From Leifsonia xyli (GTDB taxonomy: Bacteria > Actinomycetota > Actinomycetes > Actinomycetales > Microbacteriaceae), in NCBI GenBank assembly GCA_001647635.1, contig CP014761.1:1054001-1118000 (forward strand): a DNA stretch of 64,000 bases. The letters are read 5' to 3'. This document shows, piece by piece, positions 1 to 8,390 of this stretch; position 1 is the stretch's first letter; every line of letters begins with the position of its first letter. The notes under the pieces are model-generated. The model ran no database searches. It had not been told where the DNA came from and was given only the letters and a program-made list of their open reading frames with translations. The position numbers and the translations under genes are program-made.

Positions 1-1
1 G

Positions 2-868
2 AACGAGCCGAGCGACGGCTCCGTCGCCCACTTCTTCGGCCCCTACCCTTACCGGTCGGCGTTCCACTCGGCGACGCCCGAGGAGGAGACGCAGCGCGCG
101 CTGGAGCACCTCGAGAACGTCATCGTGCTGGAGGGCGCCGCGACCATCGCCGCGATCATCATCGAGACGATCGTCGGCACGAACGGCGTGCTGGTCCCGC
201 CGCCCGGCTACCTGACCGGCGTGCGCGAACTGTGCGACAAGTACGGGATCGTGTACATCGCCGACGAGGTCATGGTCGGCTTCGGCCGGGTCGGCGAGTG
301 GTTCGCGGTAGACGCCTTCGACGTCGTCCCGGACCTCATCACCTTCGCGAAGGGCGTCAACTCGGGGTACGTGCCGCTCGGCGGCGTCGTCATCTCAGAT
401 GCGATCGCGTCGTTCTTCGACGACGTGGCGTTCCAGGGCGGGCTGACGTACTCCGGGCACCCGCTCGCGTGCGCCGCGGGGGTCGCGACGTTCGAGGTGT
501 TCGAGCGCGACGGCATCCTGGAGCGGGTGCGCGACCTCGGCTCGCGGGTCGTGGAGCCGGAGATCACCTCGTGGCTCGACCGGCACCCGTCGCTCGGCGA
601 GGTGCGCGGCCGCGGCCTGTTCTGGGCGCTGGAGCTGGTGCGCGACCGGGACACGCACGAGCCGCTCGTGCCGTTCAACGCGGCCGGTGCAGACGCGGCC
701 CCGATGGCCGAGGTCGCCGCCGCGTGCAAGGCCGCCGGGGTGTGGCCGTTCACGCACTTCAACCGCGTCCACATCGCCCCGCCGCTGGTCATCTCGGAGG
801 ACGACCTGCGGCGCGGTCTCGCCGCGATCGACGAGGCCCTCACCGTCGCCGACCGCTACGCCCGCTGA
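2..868 (+). CDS. class III aminotransferase, PLP-dependent (5' end missing)
   Basis: Transfers an amino group between an amino or omega-amino donor and a keto acid with pyridoxal phosphate; cytosolic. The reading frame is open from base 2, so the N-terminus lies outside the window and only about 288 residues of a usual 420-460 are present. Visible fold-type I landmarks are DEVMVGFGR (Asp near residue 88 of the fragment, which contacts the PLP ring nitrogen) and FAKGVNSGYVPLGG (Lys near residue 117, the Schiff-base lysine). The C-terminal RGRGLFWALEL segment is also typical of class III enzymes. The substrate cannot be read from the fragment; omega-amino acid:pyruvate transaminase-like enzymes are the closest guess. 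The stop is followed by a structured repeat that probably terminates transcription. Confidence 0.9.
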   Translation, partial: NEPSDGSVAHFFGPYPYRSAFHSATPEEETQRALEHLENVIVLEGAATIAAIIIETIVGTNGVLVPPPGYLTGVRELCDKYGIVYIADEVMVGFGRVGEWFAVDAFDVVPDLITFAKGVNSGYVPLGGVVISDAIASFFDDVAFQGGLTYSGHPLACAAGVATFEVFERDGILERVRDLGSRVVEPEITSWLDRHPSLGEVRGRGLFWALELVRDRDTHEPLVPFNAAGADAAPMAEVAAACKAAGVWPFTHFNRVHIAPPLVISEDDLRRGLAAIDEALTVADRYAR

Positions 869-882
869 CCCGATCAACCGTC

Positions 883-942
883 GAGCACAGGAAAAACGTC
901 GTCCGAAGCGGCTTCGGGCGACGTTTTCCCTGTTGTCGGCGG
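883..942. repeat. 60-bp hairpin repeat, family 1 copy A
   Basis: Begins GAGCACAGG, ends CCTGTTGTCGGCGG, and contains a 17-bp inverted repeat (893-909 with 911-927, one G-T mismatch) ending in TTTT. It follows the aminotransferase stop by 14 bases and would act as an intrinsic terminator. A second 60-bp copy at 31397-31456 has the same shoulders but a different, still complementary stem. Confidence 0.75.
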
Positions 943-955
943 CTAAGTTGGGAGG

Positions 956-2116
956 GTGACTGAACCTGGAGATGGCCGCGTCGCGGTCTACATCGACTTC
1001 GACAACATCATCATCTCCCGCTACGACCAGGTGCACGGCCGCGGCAGCTACATGCGCGACCGGCCCAAGTCGAGCACGACCCAGCCGAAAGCGTCCTTCG
1101 CCGAGAAGCTGGCGGAGGCGCGGGTCGACCTCGGCGCCGTCATCGACTTCTCGTCGTCCTTCGGCACGCTCGTCCTGACCCGCGCCTACGCCGACTGGTC
1201 GTCGGCGGTCAACGCCGAGTACCGGGGCCAGCTGGTCGGCCGGGCTGTCGACCTCGTCCAGCTCTTCCCCGCCGCCGCGTACGCGAAGAACGGCGCCGAC
1301 ATCCGGCTGGCCGTCGATGCGGTCGAGGACTTGTTCCGACTGCCCGAACTCACCCACGTCGTGATCGTGGCGGGCGACTCCGACTACGTTCCTCTCGCCC
1401 AGCGGGTGAAGCGGCTGAACCGCTACGTGATCGGGATCGGCGTGGCCGGCTCGACCGCGAAGTCCCTCGCCGCAGCCTGCGATGAGTTCGTGAGCTACGA
1501 CGACCTGCCGGGGATCGCACGGGACGAGGCGGCGGACGCCACCGCCACCGACGAGCCGGAGGGCGACGAGCCGGAGGGCGACGCGCCGGAGGCCGACGAG
1601 CCCGAGACGGAACAGGCGCCCGCGCCCGCGCCGGCCACATCCTCCCGCCGCAAGGGATCCCGTAGCGCGGCCTCCGACGCCGCGGCGGACACGGTCGCGG
1701 CGGAGACCGCCGCCGCCGCCGAGCCTGAGCCTGAGCCCGACCGCGGTCGCAAGCGCGGCGGTCGTCGTCGCGCCGCCGCGACCGAAGAGGAGGAAGACGC
1801 TGCCGCTGACGAGCCGCAGGAGGACCCGCAGGTCGTCGCTACGCGCCTCCTCGCCCGCGCCCTCCAGCTCGGCCACGAGAAGGACGACTCCCCCTGGCTG
1901 CACAGCTCGGCGGTGAAAGGCCAGATGAAGCGGATGGACCCGTCCTTCAGCGAGAAGGCGCTCGGCTTCCGCTCGTTCAGCGACTTCATCAAGTCGCGAA
2001 GCGACCTCGTCGAGCTCGACGACAGCTCCACCGCGCAGATGCTCCGCCTCGCCCCCTCCCGCCCGCGCCGCGCGCGGCACAGCGGCCGGGCGACGGACCC
2101 GGTGTCGGCGTCGTAA
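956..2116 (+). CDS. NYN domain (PIN-like) protein with C-terminal OST-HTH/LOTUS domain
   Basis: A 386-residue protein of the LabA/DUF88 kind, starting at GTG 956 just after GGGAGG. The N-terminal NYN domain (about residues 9-180) shows acidic residues in AVYIDFDN (near 9-16) and VAGDSDYVPL (near 138-147), the expected metal-binding pattern of PIN-like RNases. A low-complexity linker rich in Glu, Pro and Ala with Arg/Lys patches (about 195-290) leads to a small C-terminal domain (about 300-365) resembling OST-HTH/LOTUS, an RNA-binding fold. RNA cleavage or RNA handling is inferred from the family; the target is unknown. It stands alone between two unrelated enzyme genes. Confidence 0.8.
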   Translation: MTEPGDGRVAVYIDFDNIIISRYDQVHGRGSYMRDRPKSSTTQPKASFAEKLAEARVDLGAVIDFSSSFGTLVLTRAYADWSSAVNAEYRGQLVGRAVDLVQLFPAAAYAKNGADIRLAVDAVEDLFRLPELTHVVIVAGDSDYVPLAQRVKRLNRYVIGIGVAGSTAKSLAAACDEFVSYDDLPGIARDEAADATATDEPEGDEPEGDAPEADEPETEQAPAPAPATSSRRKGSRSAASDAAADTVAAETAAAAEPEPEPDRGRKRGGRRRAAATEEEEDAAADEPQEDPQVVATRLLARALQLGHEKDDSPWLHSSAVKGQMKRMDPSFSEKALGFRSFSDFIKSRSDLVELDDSSTAQMLRLAPSRPRRARHSGRATDPVSAS

Positions 2117-2151
2117 GCCCGCACTCAGCCAACGGGACTTGACTGCCCATC

Positions 2152-3087
2152 ATGGCGAAGCAGTGGAGAGCGACACAGTTCGGCGCACCGGAGACGTGGG
2201 AGTTCGCGGAGGTCGACACCCCCGCCCCCGAGCGGGGCGAGGTCACCATCCGAGTGACGGCCGCCGGCGTCAACCCCGCCGACTACAAGCACGTGTCGGC
2301 GCCGCGTCCAGGCCTGACGCTGCCCGTGCCCATCGGGTATGAGGCGGCGGGCACGATCGCGGCGATCGGACCCGACACCGAGATCGCGTCCGGCGGCGGG
2401 GCCGTGGGGGACGCGGTGGTCGCGTTCCGCATCCAGGGCGGCTACGCCACCGAGATCACCGTGCCGGCGGAGGACGTCTTCGCCAAACCGCCGCGCCTCG
2501 CCGACGAAGAGGCCGCCAACCTGCTGCTGGTCGGGACGACCGCGGCTCAGATGCTCGACGTCACCGACGTCCGGGCGGGCGAGACCATCCTCGTTCACGG
2601 CGCCTCCGGGGCGGTCGGCGTGAGCATCCTGCAGCAGGCCGCCGAGCTCGGCGCCCGGGTCATCGGCACCGCGAGCGAGGCCAGCTTCGCCCGCGTCCGC
2701 CGGTTCGGCGGGCTGCCCGTCGAGTACGGTCCCGGTCTCGCCGAGCGCGTGACGGAGGCGGCGCAGGGCCCGATCGCCGCCGCACTCGACACCGTGGGCA
2801 CCGCCGAGGCATTCGACGTCTCGCTGGAGCTGGTCCCCGACCGCACGCGCATCGTCACGATCGTGGATGCGCAGCGCGCAGAACGCGAGGGCATCCACGC
2901 GGTCTTCGGCGCCCAGCCGCAGAGCCAGGCGTTCCGAGACGCCGCGCGCGCCCGGCTCCTGGAGTTAGCGGGCAGCGGCCGCCTGCAGGTCCCGGTCGCC
3001 CGCACCTACCCGCTGGACCAGGCGCCGGAAGCGCTCGCGTTCCTGAAGGAGGGCCACCCGGGCGGCAAGCTCGCGCTGATCCCCTAG
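2152..3087 (+). CDS. zinc-free medium-chain dehydrogenase/quinone oxidoreductase-like protein
   Basis: A 311-residue medium-chain dehydrogenase/reductase, probably using NADPH to reduce quinones or other electrophilic carbonyls in the cytosol. The N-terminal GroES-like domain has GVNPADYK and IGYEAAG motifs. The Rossmann half has HGASGAVGV (near residue 149), the usual quinone-reductase dinucleotide site, and the catalytic-zinc cysteines of alcohol dehydrogenases are absent. It contains a rare TTA leucine codon at 2965-2967. Its stop overlaps the stop of the convergent gene by a few bases. The natural substrate cannot be told. Confidence 0.85.
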   Translation: MAKQWRATQFGAPETWEFAEVDTPAPERGEVTIRVTAAGVNPADYKHVSAPRPGLTLPVPIGYEAAGTIAAIGPDTEIASGGGAVGDAVVAFRIQGGYATEITVPAEDVFAKPPRLADEEAANLLLVGTTAAQMLDVTDVRAGETILVHGASGAVGVSILQQAAELGARVIGTASEASFARVRRFGGLPVEYGPGLAERVTEAAQGPIAAALDTVGTAEAFDVSLELVPDRTRIVTIVDAQRAEREGIHAVFGAQPQSQAFRDAARARLLELAGSGRLQVPVARTYPLDQAPEALAFLKEGHPGGKLALIP

Positions 3088-3422
3088 TGCATCGAGTGCG
3101 CCGGCCGCGCGGCCTGCGCCTCGGCCTCGTCCTCCGACACGATCACCATGCCTCCGGTGCGCTGACTCGACTGCAGCAACGCCTCCATCCACCGCTCGTT
3201 CAGCTTGGGCGGCGCGGTCTCCGCGAATACGAACGCGAGCGGGATCTCGCGGCTGATCCAGAGGCTGATCCGGCCGCCGCCCTGATCATTCGGAATCTGC
3301 CAGTTGAGCAGGAAGCTCTCGTGCCGCCGCAGCTTCGAGACGACGGCGATCTTGACGTGCGAAAGGGTGCGGTCGTCGAACTCGTACTCCAGCGCGGCGT
3401 ACCCGTAGACCAGGCGGCCCAT
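3084..3422 (-). CDS. DUF7882-like small protein, paralogue 1
   Basis: A 112-residue protein beginning MGRLVYGYAALEYEFDDRTLSH at ATG 3422. It matches the small actinobacterial family with an N-terminal G-x-L-x-Y-G motif, then DDRTLxH and a LRRxESFLLxW core. Database entries for this family are often titled ATP-dependent DNA ligase, but no ligase motif (KxDG) is present here, so that name is not used. It lies one base after the stop of its paralogue at 3424-3801, so the pair is probably co-translated. Function unknown. Longer in-frame extensions upstream run into the paralogue and are less likely. Confidence 0.75.
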   Translation of the reverse strand: MGRLVYGYAALEYEFDDRTLSHVKIAVVSKLRRHESFLLNWQIPNDQGGGRISLWISREIPLAFVFAETAPPKLNERWMEALLQSSQRTGGMVIVSEDEAEAQAARPAHSMH

Positions 3423-3423
3423 C

Positions 3424-3801
3424 TCACGCCCCCTCGTGCGGCTTCCCCGCTTTGGCCTTGCTGGCGCGGTACGTGCCCTCCGGAACCTCCTCGCGGATCT
3501 CCGCCCGGAGCTCGTCCTCGAGCCACAAGCCCGCATTGGAGTTGGCACGTTCGCTGAGGATCGTGAGCCAGTCGCGATTCAGCTCGGGAAGCTCCGGACG
3601 GGCGAATACGAACTGGAGCGATATGGACGGGTCGAGCCAGATGGAGCGCAGCACCCCGACCGGGTCGGCCGTCCGATCCGTCCAGATCAGCAGGAAGCCC
3701 TCGCGGCGGCGCAGCTTGGTCTGCACGACCGCCTGGAGGTGGGCGAGGACGCGATCGTCGAACGTGAACCCGTCCGCACCGTCGTAGATCAGGGTTCCCA
3801 C
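3424..3801 (-). CDS. DUF7882-like small protein, paralogue 2
   Basis: A 125-residue protein starting at GTG 3801, chosen because a GGAGAG ribosome-binding site sits just upstream and the sequence then reads MGTLIYDGADGFTFDDRVLAH, matching its neighbour. The two share the same order of motifs: DDR-L-H near residue 15-20, TKLRRREGFLLIW in the middle, and SISLQFVFA near 75. The C-terminus is Lys-rich. First gene of a two-gene unit. Tandem copies suggest duplication; the role is unknown. Confidence 0.75.
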   Translation of the reverse strand: MGTLIYDGADGFTFDDRVLAHLQAVVQTKLRRREGFLLIWTDRTADPVGVLRSIWLDPSISLQFVFARPELPELNRDWLTILSERANSNAGLWLEDELRAEIREEVPEGTYRASKAKAGKPHEGA

Positions 3802-3885
3802 TGCTCTCCTTCCGCTGACAACACTTTCCCGAAACAGCCGCGCGCCGTCAATAGACGTATGCCCCGACAGCCGTAAAGTCCGGTC

Positions 3886-4131
3886 ATGGACGCTCTCACG
3901 CGAACCATCAAAGCGGCCCTCCTCTACGAGGACGGCCGGACCCTCGACAGCGTCGTGGTCGTGCCCCTCATCGGCGGTTGCCCGCCCGGGGAGATCCGCG
4001 TCGCGACCACGTTCGCCGGCGCCCTCGTCTACGACGTCTACGAACTGGCGGACGAGGAGGAGTACTCCTCCATGCCGGCCTACCCCTACCGCTCCACCAT
4101 CCCGGTCACGACGGAGGATCTCGACGAGTAG
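3886..4131 (+). CDS. hypothetical 81-residue protein
   Basis: Starts at ATG 3886 and ends two bases before the GTG of the MFS gene, so the two are probably translated together. The sequence is acidic towards the C-terminus, with a hydrophobic VVVVPLIGG stretch near residue 23 and Tyr-rich segments; no signal peptide and no family is recognised. Codon use with G/C at third positions fits a real gene. Function unknown. Confidence 0.55.
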   Translation: MDALTRTIKAALLYEDGRTLDSVVVVPLIGGCPPGEIRVATTFAGALVYDVYELADEEEYSSMPAYPYRSTIPVTTEDLDE

Positions 4132-4132
4132 C

Positions 4133-5620
4133 GTGGAGGGAGTGACTCCCTCCGCCGACCCCGCACGCCCGCGCACCGGTGCGGCGGTCGCAGCACTCAG
4201 CCTCGGGACGCTGCTCAACCCGCTCAACTCGTCCATGATCGCGGTCGCGCTGGTGTCGCTCCAGCGCGACTTCCACGTGGATGTGACGACGGTCACCTGG
4301 GTCATCACCTCCTTCTACCTGGCGTCGGCCGTCGGCCAGCCGCTGATGGGCCGGCTCGCCGACCGCTTCGGCCCGCGCCGGCTGTTCCTGTTCGGGATGG
4401 TCGTGGTCGCACTCGCGTGCGCGCTGACGCCGTTCTCGGGGTCGTTCCTCGCGGTCTGCATCGGCCGGGTCGCCCTGGCGATCGGGACGGCGACCGCGTT
4501 CCCGTCGGCGATCGCCATGCTGCGGCCGCTCTCCGCGCGCTCCGGCGTCCAGACCCCGCGGCTGCTGGGCCGCATCCAGATCGCCAACACCTCGGGCGCC
4601 GCGATCGGGCCGGTGCTGGGCGGGGCGCTGGTGACCTTCCTCGGCTGGCAGGCGATCTTCTGGATCAACGTGCCGCTCGCCGTGCTCACGTTCTTCGGCC
4701 TCTGGCTCTTCGCGCCGAGCGCGGTGGAGCTGAGAGCAGCGCGAAGCGATGCCGCGACCCCAGCGCCGAGGGAGCCTGCGACCGAGGTTGCGACAAAGCG
4801 GGAGCCGGTGCCGCTGCGCCGCACCCTCGCCGAGTCGGACATCCCGGGCATCCTGCTGTTCGTCGCGACGCTGACCTCGTTGCTCGTCTTCCTGCTCGAC
4901 CTCCACCCGACGCCGCTGTGGTGGCTGCTGCCGGTGACCGTGATCGCGGGCGGACTGTTCGCGTGGCGGGAGCTGCGTTGCGCGCATCCGTTCCTCGACC
5001 TGCGCCTGCTCGCCGCGAACCGCCGGCTGCTGATGATCTACCTGTCGTTCGCGATCTTCAACGTCGTCTACTACTCGGCGTTCTTCGGGCTGCCGCAGTA
5101 TCTGCAGACCCACGGAGGCTACAGCGCGGGCGTCGCGGGGCTGCTGATGTTCCCGCTGGCGGCGGTCACCATCGTCGTCACGCCGCTCGCCGCGCGCTCG
5201 ATCGGCGCGGTGGGGCTGCGTCCCACACTGCTTGCGGGCGCCGGCGCACTGGTCGTCGGCGCCGCGCTGCTGGGCGTCGCCGCCGTGACCACCGCTCCGT
5301 GGGTCGTGCTCGTGCTGACCGCCGCACTCGGCGTCCCGTACTGCGTGGTCAGCCTGTCGATGAACCAGGCGCTGTACTCGGCGGCGCGACCGGAGGACAG
5401 CGGCGTCGCGGCGGGCATCTTCCAGACCTCCCGCTACGTCGGCGCGATCGTCGCGACGACCGTCCTGGGGCTCCTGTTCAGCGGCGGGACGACCGGCTCC
5501 AGCTGGCTGACCGCGGTCGGCGTCGCGACCGGGCTCGCCGTGGTCCACCTCGCCCTGCTGACCTTCGTGCGGCCGCGGCGCGGTCCGGCGGATGCGGAGA
5601 CCGCAGGGGCCGCGGGCTGA
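4133..5620 (+). CDS. MFS drug/solute exporter, DHA2 (EmrB/QacA-like)
   Basis: A 495-residue inner-membrane permease of the 14-helix DHA2 family, expected to export drugs or other lipophilic compounds by proton antiport. Motif A is visible as GRLADRFGPRR near residues 73-83. A hydrophilic loop (about residues 200-235) lies between blocks of helices, and a second run of hydrophobic segments continues to about residue 480. The start could be GTG 4133, two bases after the preceding stop, or GTG 4142; neither has an ideally spaced Shine-Dalgarno sequence. No regulator is adjacent, so the substrate cannot be inferred. Confidence 0.85.
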   Translation: MEGVTPSADPARPRTGAAVAALSLGTLLNPLNSSMIAVALVSLQRDFHVDVTTVTWVITSFYLASAVGQPLMGRLADRFGPRRLFLFGMVVVALACALTPFSGSFLAVCIGRVALAIGTATAFPSAIAMLRPLSARSGVQTPRLLGRIQIANTSGAAIGPVLGGALVTFLGWQAIFWINVPLAVLTFFGLWLFAPSAVELRAARSDAATPAPREPATEVATKREPVPLRRTLAESDIPGILLFVATLTSLLVFLLDLHPTPLWWLLPVTVIAGGLFAWRELRCAHPFLDLRLLAANRRLLMIYLSFAIFNVVYYSAFFGLPQYLQTHGGYSAGVAGLLMFPLAAVTIVVTPLAARSIGAVGLRPTLLAGAGALVVGAALLGVAAVTTAPWVVLVLTAALGVPYCVVSLSMNQALYSAARPEDSGVAAGIFQTSRYVGAIVATTVLGLLFSGGTTGSSWLTAVGVATGLAVVHLALLTFVRPRRGPADAETAGAAG

Positions 5621-5667
5621 CGCATCCCAGCATTCCCAGGGCGCGGCGTCGCTCCTAGACTCCCGGC

Positions 5668-6360
5668 ATGACGCTCGGGCTGGGCGGGGACGAACTGCTG
5701 ACGCAACTGCTGCTGCTGGTGCTCGCCTTCGTGCTCAGCGCCGTCATCGGGATCGAGCGCGAGATCCGTCTGAAGAGCGCCGGCCTGCGCACGCACATCC
5801 TCGTCGGGGTCGGTTCGGCGATGTTCACCCTCGTCTCCGCCTACGGCTTCACCGCGCTCGGCCTGCCGCAGACGGATCCCTCACGCATCGCGGCGCAGGT
5901 GGTCAGCGGCATCGGCTTCGTCGGCGCGGGCGTGATCTTCGTCAACCGCGGCAACGTCGTCGGACTCACGACCGCCGCGTCCATCTGGGTCACAGCGGCG
6001 GTCGGGATGGCGTGCGCGGCCGGGCTGCCGGTGCTCGCGATCGCCGGGACGCTGCTCCTCCTCGTCGCGGCCAGCGCGCTTCCTGCAGCGGAGCGCTTGC
6101 TGCGCCGGACCGCGGGAAGCGTCCTCACGGTGCAGGCGGCCGATGCCGGGGACGTCCTCACCCGCGTCCTCGACGCCTGCGGCGCCTCGAAGGCCCACAC
6201 GGACGTCGACGACGTACGACGAACACCCGGACGTGAAGGTGGCGCGCTCGAACTCCGGGTGCGCGTGCGCGCCGGCGCAGCGGAGACCCAGCGGCTCGTG
6301 GCGCGGCTCGCCGGACTGGACGGCGTCACGACCGTCCGCGTCGACCGCATCGGCGAGTGA
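5668..6360 (+). CDS. MgtC/SapB family membrane protein
   Basis: A 230-residue protein. The first ~150 residues form hydrophobic helices with the family signature (GIEREIRLKSAGLRTHILV near 25-43 and QVVSGIGFVGAGVI near 75-88), and a soluble C-terminal domain of ACT-like size fills 155-230. MgtC proteins support growth at low magnesium and modulate ATP synthase in pathogens, while many homologues are of unknown role. No magnesium-responsive leader or P-type ATPase gene is next to it, so a general membrane role is as far as the evidence goes. Confidence 0.85.
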   Translation: MTLGLGGDELLTQLLLLVLAFVLSAVIGIEREIRLKSAGLRTHILVGVGSAMFTLVSAYGFTALGLPQTDPSRIAAQVVSGIGFVGAGVIFVNRGNVVGLTTAASIWVTAAVGMACAAGLPVLAIAGTLLLLVAASALPAAERLLRRTAGSVLTVQAADAGDVLTRVLDACGASKAHTDVDDVRRTPGREGGALELRVRVRAGAAETQRLVARLAGLDGVTTVRVDRIGE

Positions 6361-6372
6361 GCTCCAGCGGCC

Positions 6373-6558
6373 TCAGGCGACGAGCGTCGCGCCTCCCGGC
6401 GGCACCGGGCGCCGCGCCGACGCGTTCCGGCACAGCGGATTGGTGCACCCGACCGGCACCGTCACCGTCACCCAGGAACCCCGCGACGTCGGCACCAGCC
6501 GCCGCTCTGCGGAGATCGGAGCCCCGCACTCCTTGCACACCCGTACGTCCGCGACCAT
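6373..6558 (-). CDS. small zinc-ribbon protein
   Basis: A 61-residue protein starting at ATG 6558 and convergent with the MgtC-like gene. Four cysteines occur as C8-x2-C11 and C38-x4-C43, a zinc-ribbon-like arrangement, separated by a short beta-prone stretch (GSWVTVTVPVGC). An upstream in-frame Met would add an Arg-rich extension unlike a real N-terminus. Zinc binding is inferred from cysteine spacing; no further function is recognised. Confidence 0.55.
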   Translation of the reverse strand: MVADVRVCKECGAPISAERRLVPTSRGSWVTVTVPVGCTNPLCRNASARRPVPPGGATLVA

Positions 6559-6683
6559 ACGATCAACCCCATCCAACCCCGTGGCGCCCGCTTCGCCACC
6601 TCCCATGGTCCGCCCGTGCCGCCGCCGAAGCAAGAGCCGCCCCACGGCTCGCTGCAGGATGCACGACCCGCTAGCGTCGGAGC

Positions 6684-7340
6684 ATGCAGCTGGACGTCCC
6701 CACCGCCCTCGGACCCGGCAGGCTGACCGTGGCCGCCGCCGCCGATCCGGCCGCCGTGCTGTGGCTGGGCCACGGCGCCGGCGGCGGCATCGACGCGATC
6801 GATCTCGTCGCGCTGGCCGCGCGCCTCCCCGACCGCGGGATCACCGTCGTGCGCTACGAACAGCCGTGGCGCGTCGCGGGCAAGCCGGTGGCGGCCCGGC
6901 CCGCGTCGCTGGATGCGGCGTGGCTGGAGACGGCGCCGGCTGTCCGCGAGCTCGCCGGCGACCTGCCGCTGATCGTCGGCGGTCGCAGCGCCGGAGCCCG
7001 CGTCGCCTGCCGCACCGCCGCCGCGGTGGACGCGGCCGGGGTCGTCTGCCTGGCCTTCCCGCTGCATCCGCCCGGGAGCCCGGAGAAATCGCGGCTCGAG
7101 GAGGTGCTGGAGCCGACCGTCCCCGTGCTCGTCCTGCAGGGCGGCCGCGACACGTTCGGGACGGCGGCGGACGTGGTCGCCGCGATCGGCCCGCGCGACG
7201 GCATCCGGGTCGTCGAGGTGCCCGGCGCCGATCACGGCATGAAGGTGCTCGCGGGCTCCCCGCTTGGCGCCGCCGGCGTCCGCGACCTTCTCGTGGACAC
7301 GGTTGCCGGGTTCGTCCTCGGGCTCAGTACTCGCCCTTGA
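6684..7340 (+). CDS. alpha/beta hydrolase, KANL3/Tex30-type
   Basis: A 218-residue cytosolic hydrolase. The nucleophile elbow is GGRSAGAR with Ser102, an oxyanion-hole element is GHGAGGG at 29-35, and the likely acid and base are Asp156 (QGGRDTFG) and His184 (GADHGMK), completing a Ser-Asp-His triad. This pattern belongs to small dienelactone hydrolase-like enzymes; the substrate is not known. Its 3' end overlaps the convergent gene by 17 bases. Confidence 0.8.
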   Translation: MQLDVPTALGPGRLTVAAAADPAAVLWLGHGAGGGIDAIDLVALAARLPDRGITVVRYEQPWRVAGKPVAARPASLDAAWLETAPAVRELAGDLPLIVGGRSAGARVACRTAAAVDAAGVVCLAFPLHPPGSPEKSRLEEVLEPTVPVLVLQGGRDTFGTAADVVAAIGPRDGIRVVEVPGADHGMKVLAGSPLGAAGVRDLLVDTVAGFVLGLSTRP

Positions 7341-7785
7341 CGACGAAGTAGGAGCCGCGGATCGTCCCGGCGAGCTTCGACCGCTGCCGCGCGAACTTGA
7401 ACGCGGCGAGCTCGTCGGGGACCTCCATCCCGTCGGACAGCTTGAACCCGACCGCGCGCTTGCCGCCGTCCTCGATGGTCCAGAGCAGGTTGATGGACAG
7501 CCCGGACTCGTAGAACACGTACGTCCAGTCCACCCCGTCGACCTCGAACCGCGTCGCCTCCAGCGCCGGCGAGGCGATGACGATGTCCCGCTCCTCCTTC
7601 AGGACGCGGGCGACCCGCGCGACGGCGTCCGCCTCCTCCTCGGCGGTCCCGACCGTGAACTCGTGGTCGTACTTGTTGCGGAAGTACCGCGCCTCGTTCG
7701 CCCGCAGCCCGGCGAGCGCCTCGGCGACCGGAGAGCTCTCCAGGCCGGTGGTGGACACGGTCACGAAGTCGACGACGTACGGCAT
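7324..7785 (-). CDS. hypothetical 153-residue protein
   Basis: Starts at ATG 7785 and is transcribed divergently from the acetyltransferase. A mixed alpha/beta soluble protein with no signal peptide or membrane segment; notable segments are RYFRNKYDHEFTVG near 34-47 and a Tyr/Trp-rich WTYVFYES near 91. The C-terminal ~30 residues carry a GTIRGSYFV segment. I do not recognise the family. Codon bias supports a real gene. Confidence 0.65.
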   Translation of the reverse strand: MPYVVDFVTVSTTGLESSPVAEALAGLRANEARYFRNKYDHEFTVGTAEEEADAVARVARVLKEERDIVIASPALEATRFEVDGVDWTYVFYESGLSINLLWTIEDGGKRAVGFKLSDGMEVPDELAAFKFARQRSKLAGTIRGSYFVVKGEY

Positions 7786-7829
7786 GGCATCAACCTAGCG
7801 CCATCGGGGGCTCGTGCGAGGATCGGGAC

Positions 7830-8374
7830 ATGTCGTCGGACCTGCTCATGCGCATCCACTCCCCCGAGTTCCAGGCCATGTCGGAGCGGGTGCGGGAGGT
7901 GACGGCGCTGACCTCGCGCCTCAACGTGCTGCCGTTCGACGACGAGGCGGGCAAAGCGGCCCTGTTAGCGCAGGTCCTCGGACGCCCGCTGCCTTCCCGC
8001 GTGACGATCTACCCGCCGTTCTTCACCGACCACGGGCTGCGGCTCGAGCTCGCCGAGCGCGTCTTCATCAACCAGAACTGCACGTTCCTCGACTACGCGG
8101 GCATCAGCCTGGCGGAGCGGGTGATGGTGGCCCCGCGGGTCACCTTCATCACCGTCGGGCATCCCGTCGACACCGACGACCGCCGGGTGTGGCTGACCGG
8201 CGGCCCGATCACCGTCGAGGAGAACGTGTGGATCGGCGCCGGCGCGAGACCATCCTGCCGGGCGTCACGATCGGGCGGGATGCGGTGATCGCGGCGGGCG
8301 CTGTCGTCGCGGACGACGTGCCCGCGCGGACCCTGGTGGCGGGCCCGAAGGCGGACGTGCTGCGGTCATGGTGA
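7830..8374 (+). pseudogene. maltose/galactoside O-acetyltransferase-like, left-handed beta-helix (frameshifted)
   Basis: A hexapeptide-repeat acetyltransferase that would use acetyl-CoA to acetylate sugars. The N-terminal helical cap (MSSDLLMRIHSPEFQAMSER) and repeats such as VFINQNCTFLDYAGISLAERVMVAPRV read in one frame to WIGAGA near 8246. The family continuation ETILPGVTIGRDAVIAAGAVV then appears in another frame to the stop at 8374. One missing G near 8245-8249 would restore a 181-residue protein of usual length. Both halves keep conserved residues, so sequencing error is more likely than decay. It carries a rare TTA codon at 7965-7967. Confidence 0.8.
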
Positions 8375-8390
8375 CCGCGACCGCGCTCCG

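Noticed and set aside
395..2080. Long antisense open frame (561 codons) opposite the aminotransferase and NYN genes
   Set aside because: Composed of Arg/Gly/Val-rich low-complexity translation typical of the reverse strand of GC-rich genes; the opposite-strand proteins have clear families.
3084..3422. Annotation as ATP-dependent DNA ligase
   Set aside because: No KxDG nucleotidyl-lysine motif and only 112 residues; the name would be inherited from an error.
4106..5548. 480-codon minus-strand frame opposite the MFS exporter
   Set aside because: The translation is almost all Arg, Asp, Gln and Glu, with no hydrophobic core; a shadow of the membrane protein's codon pattern.
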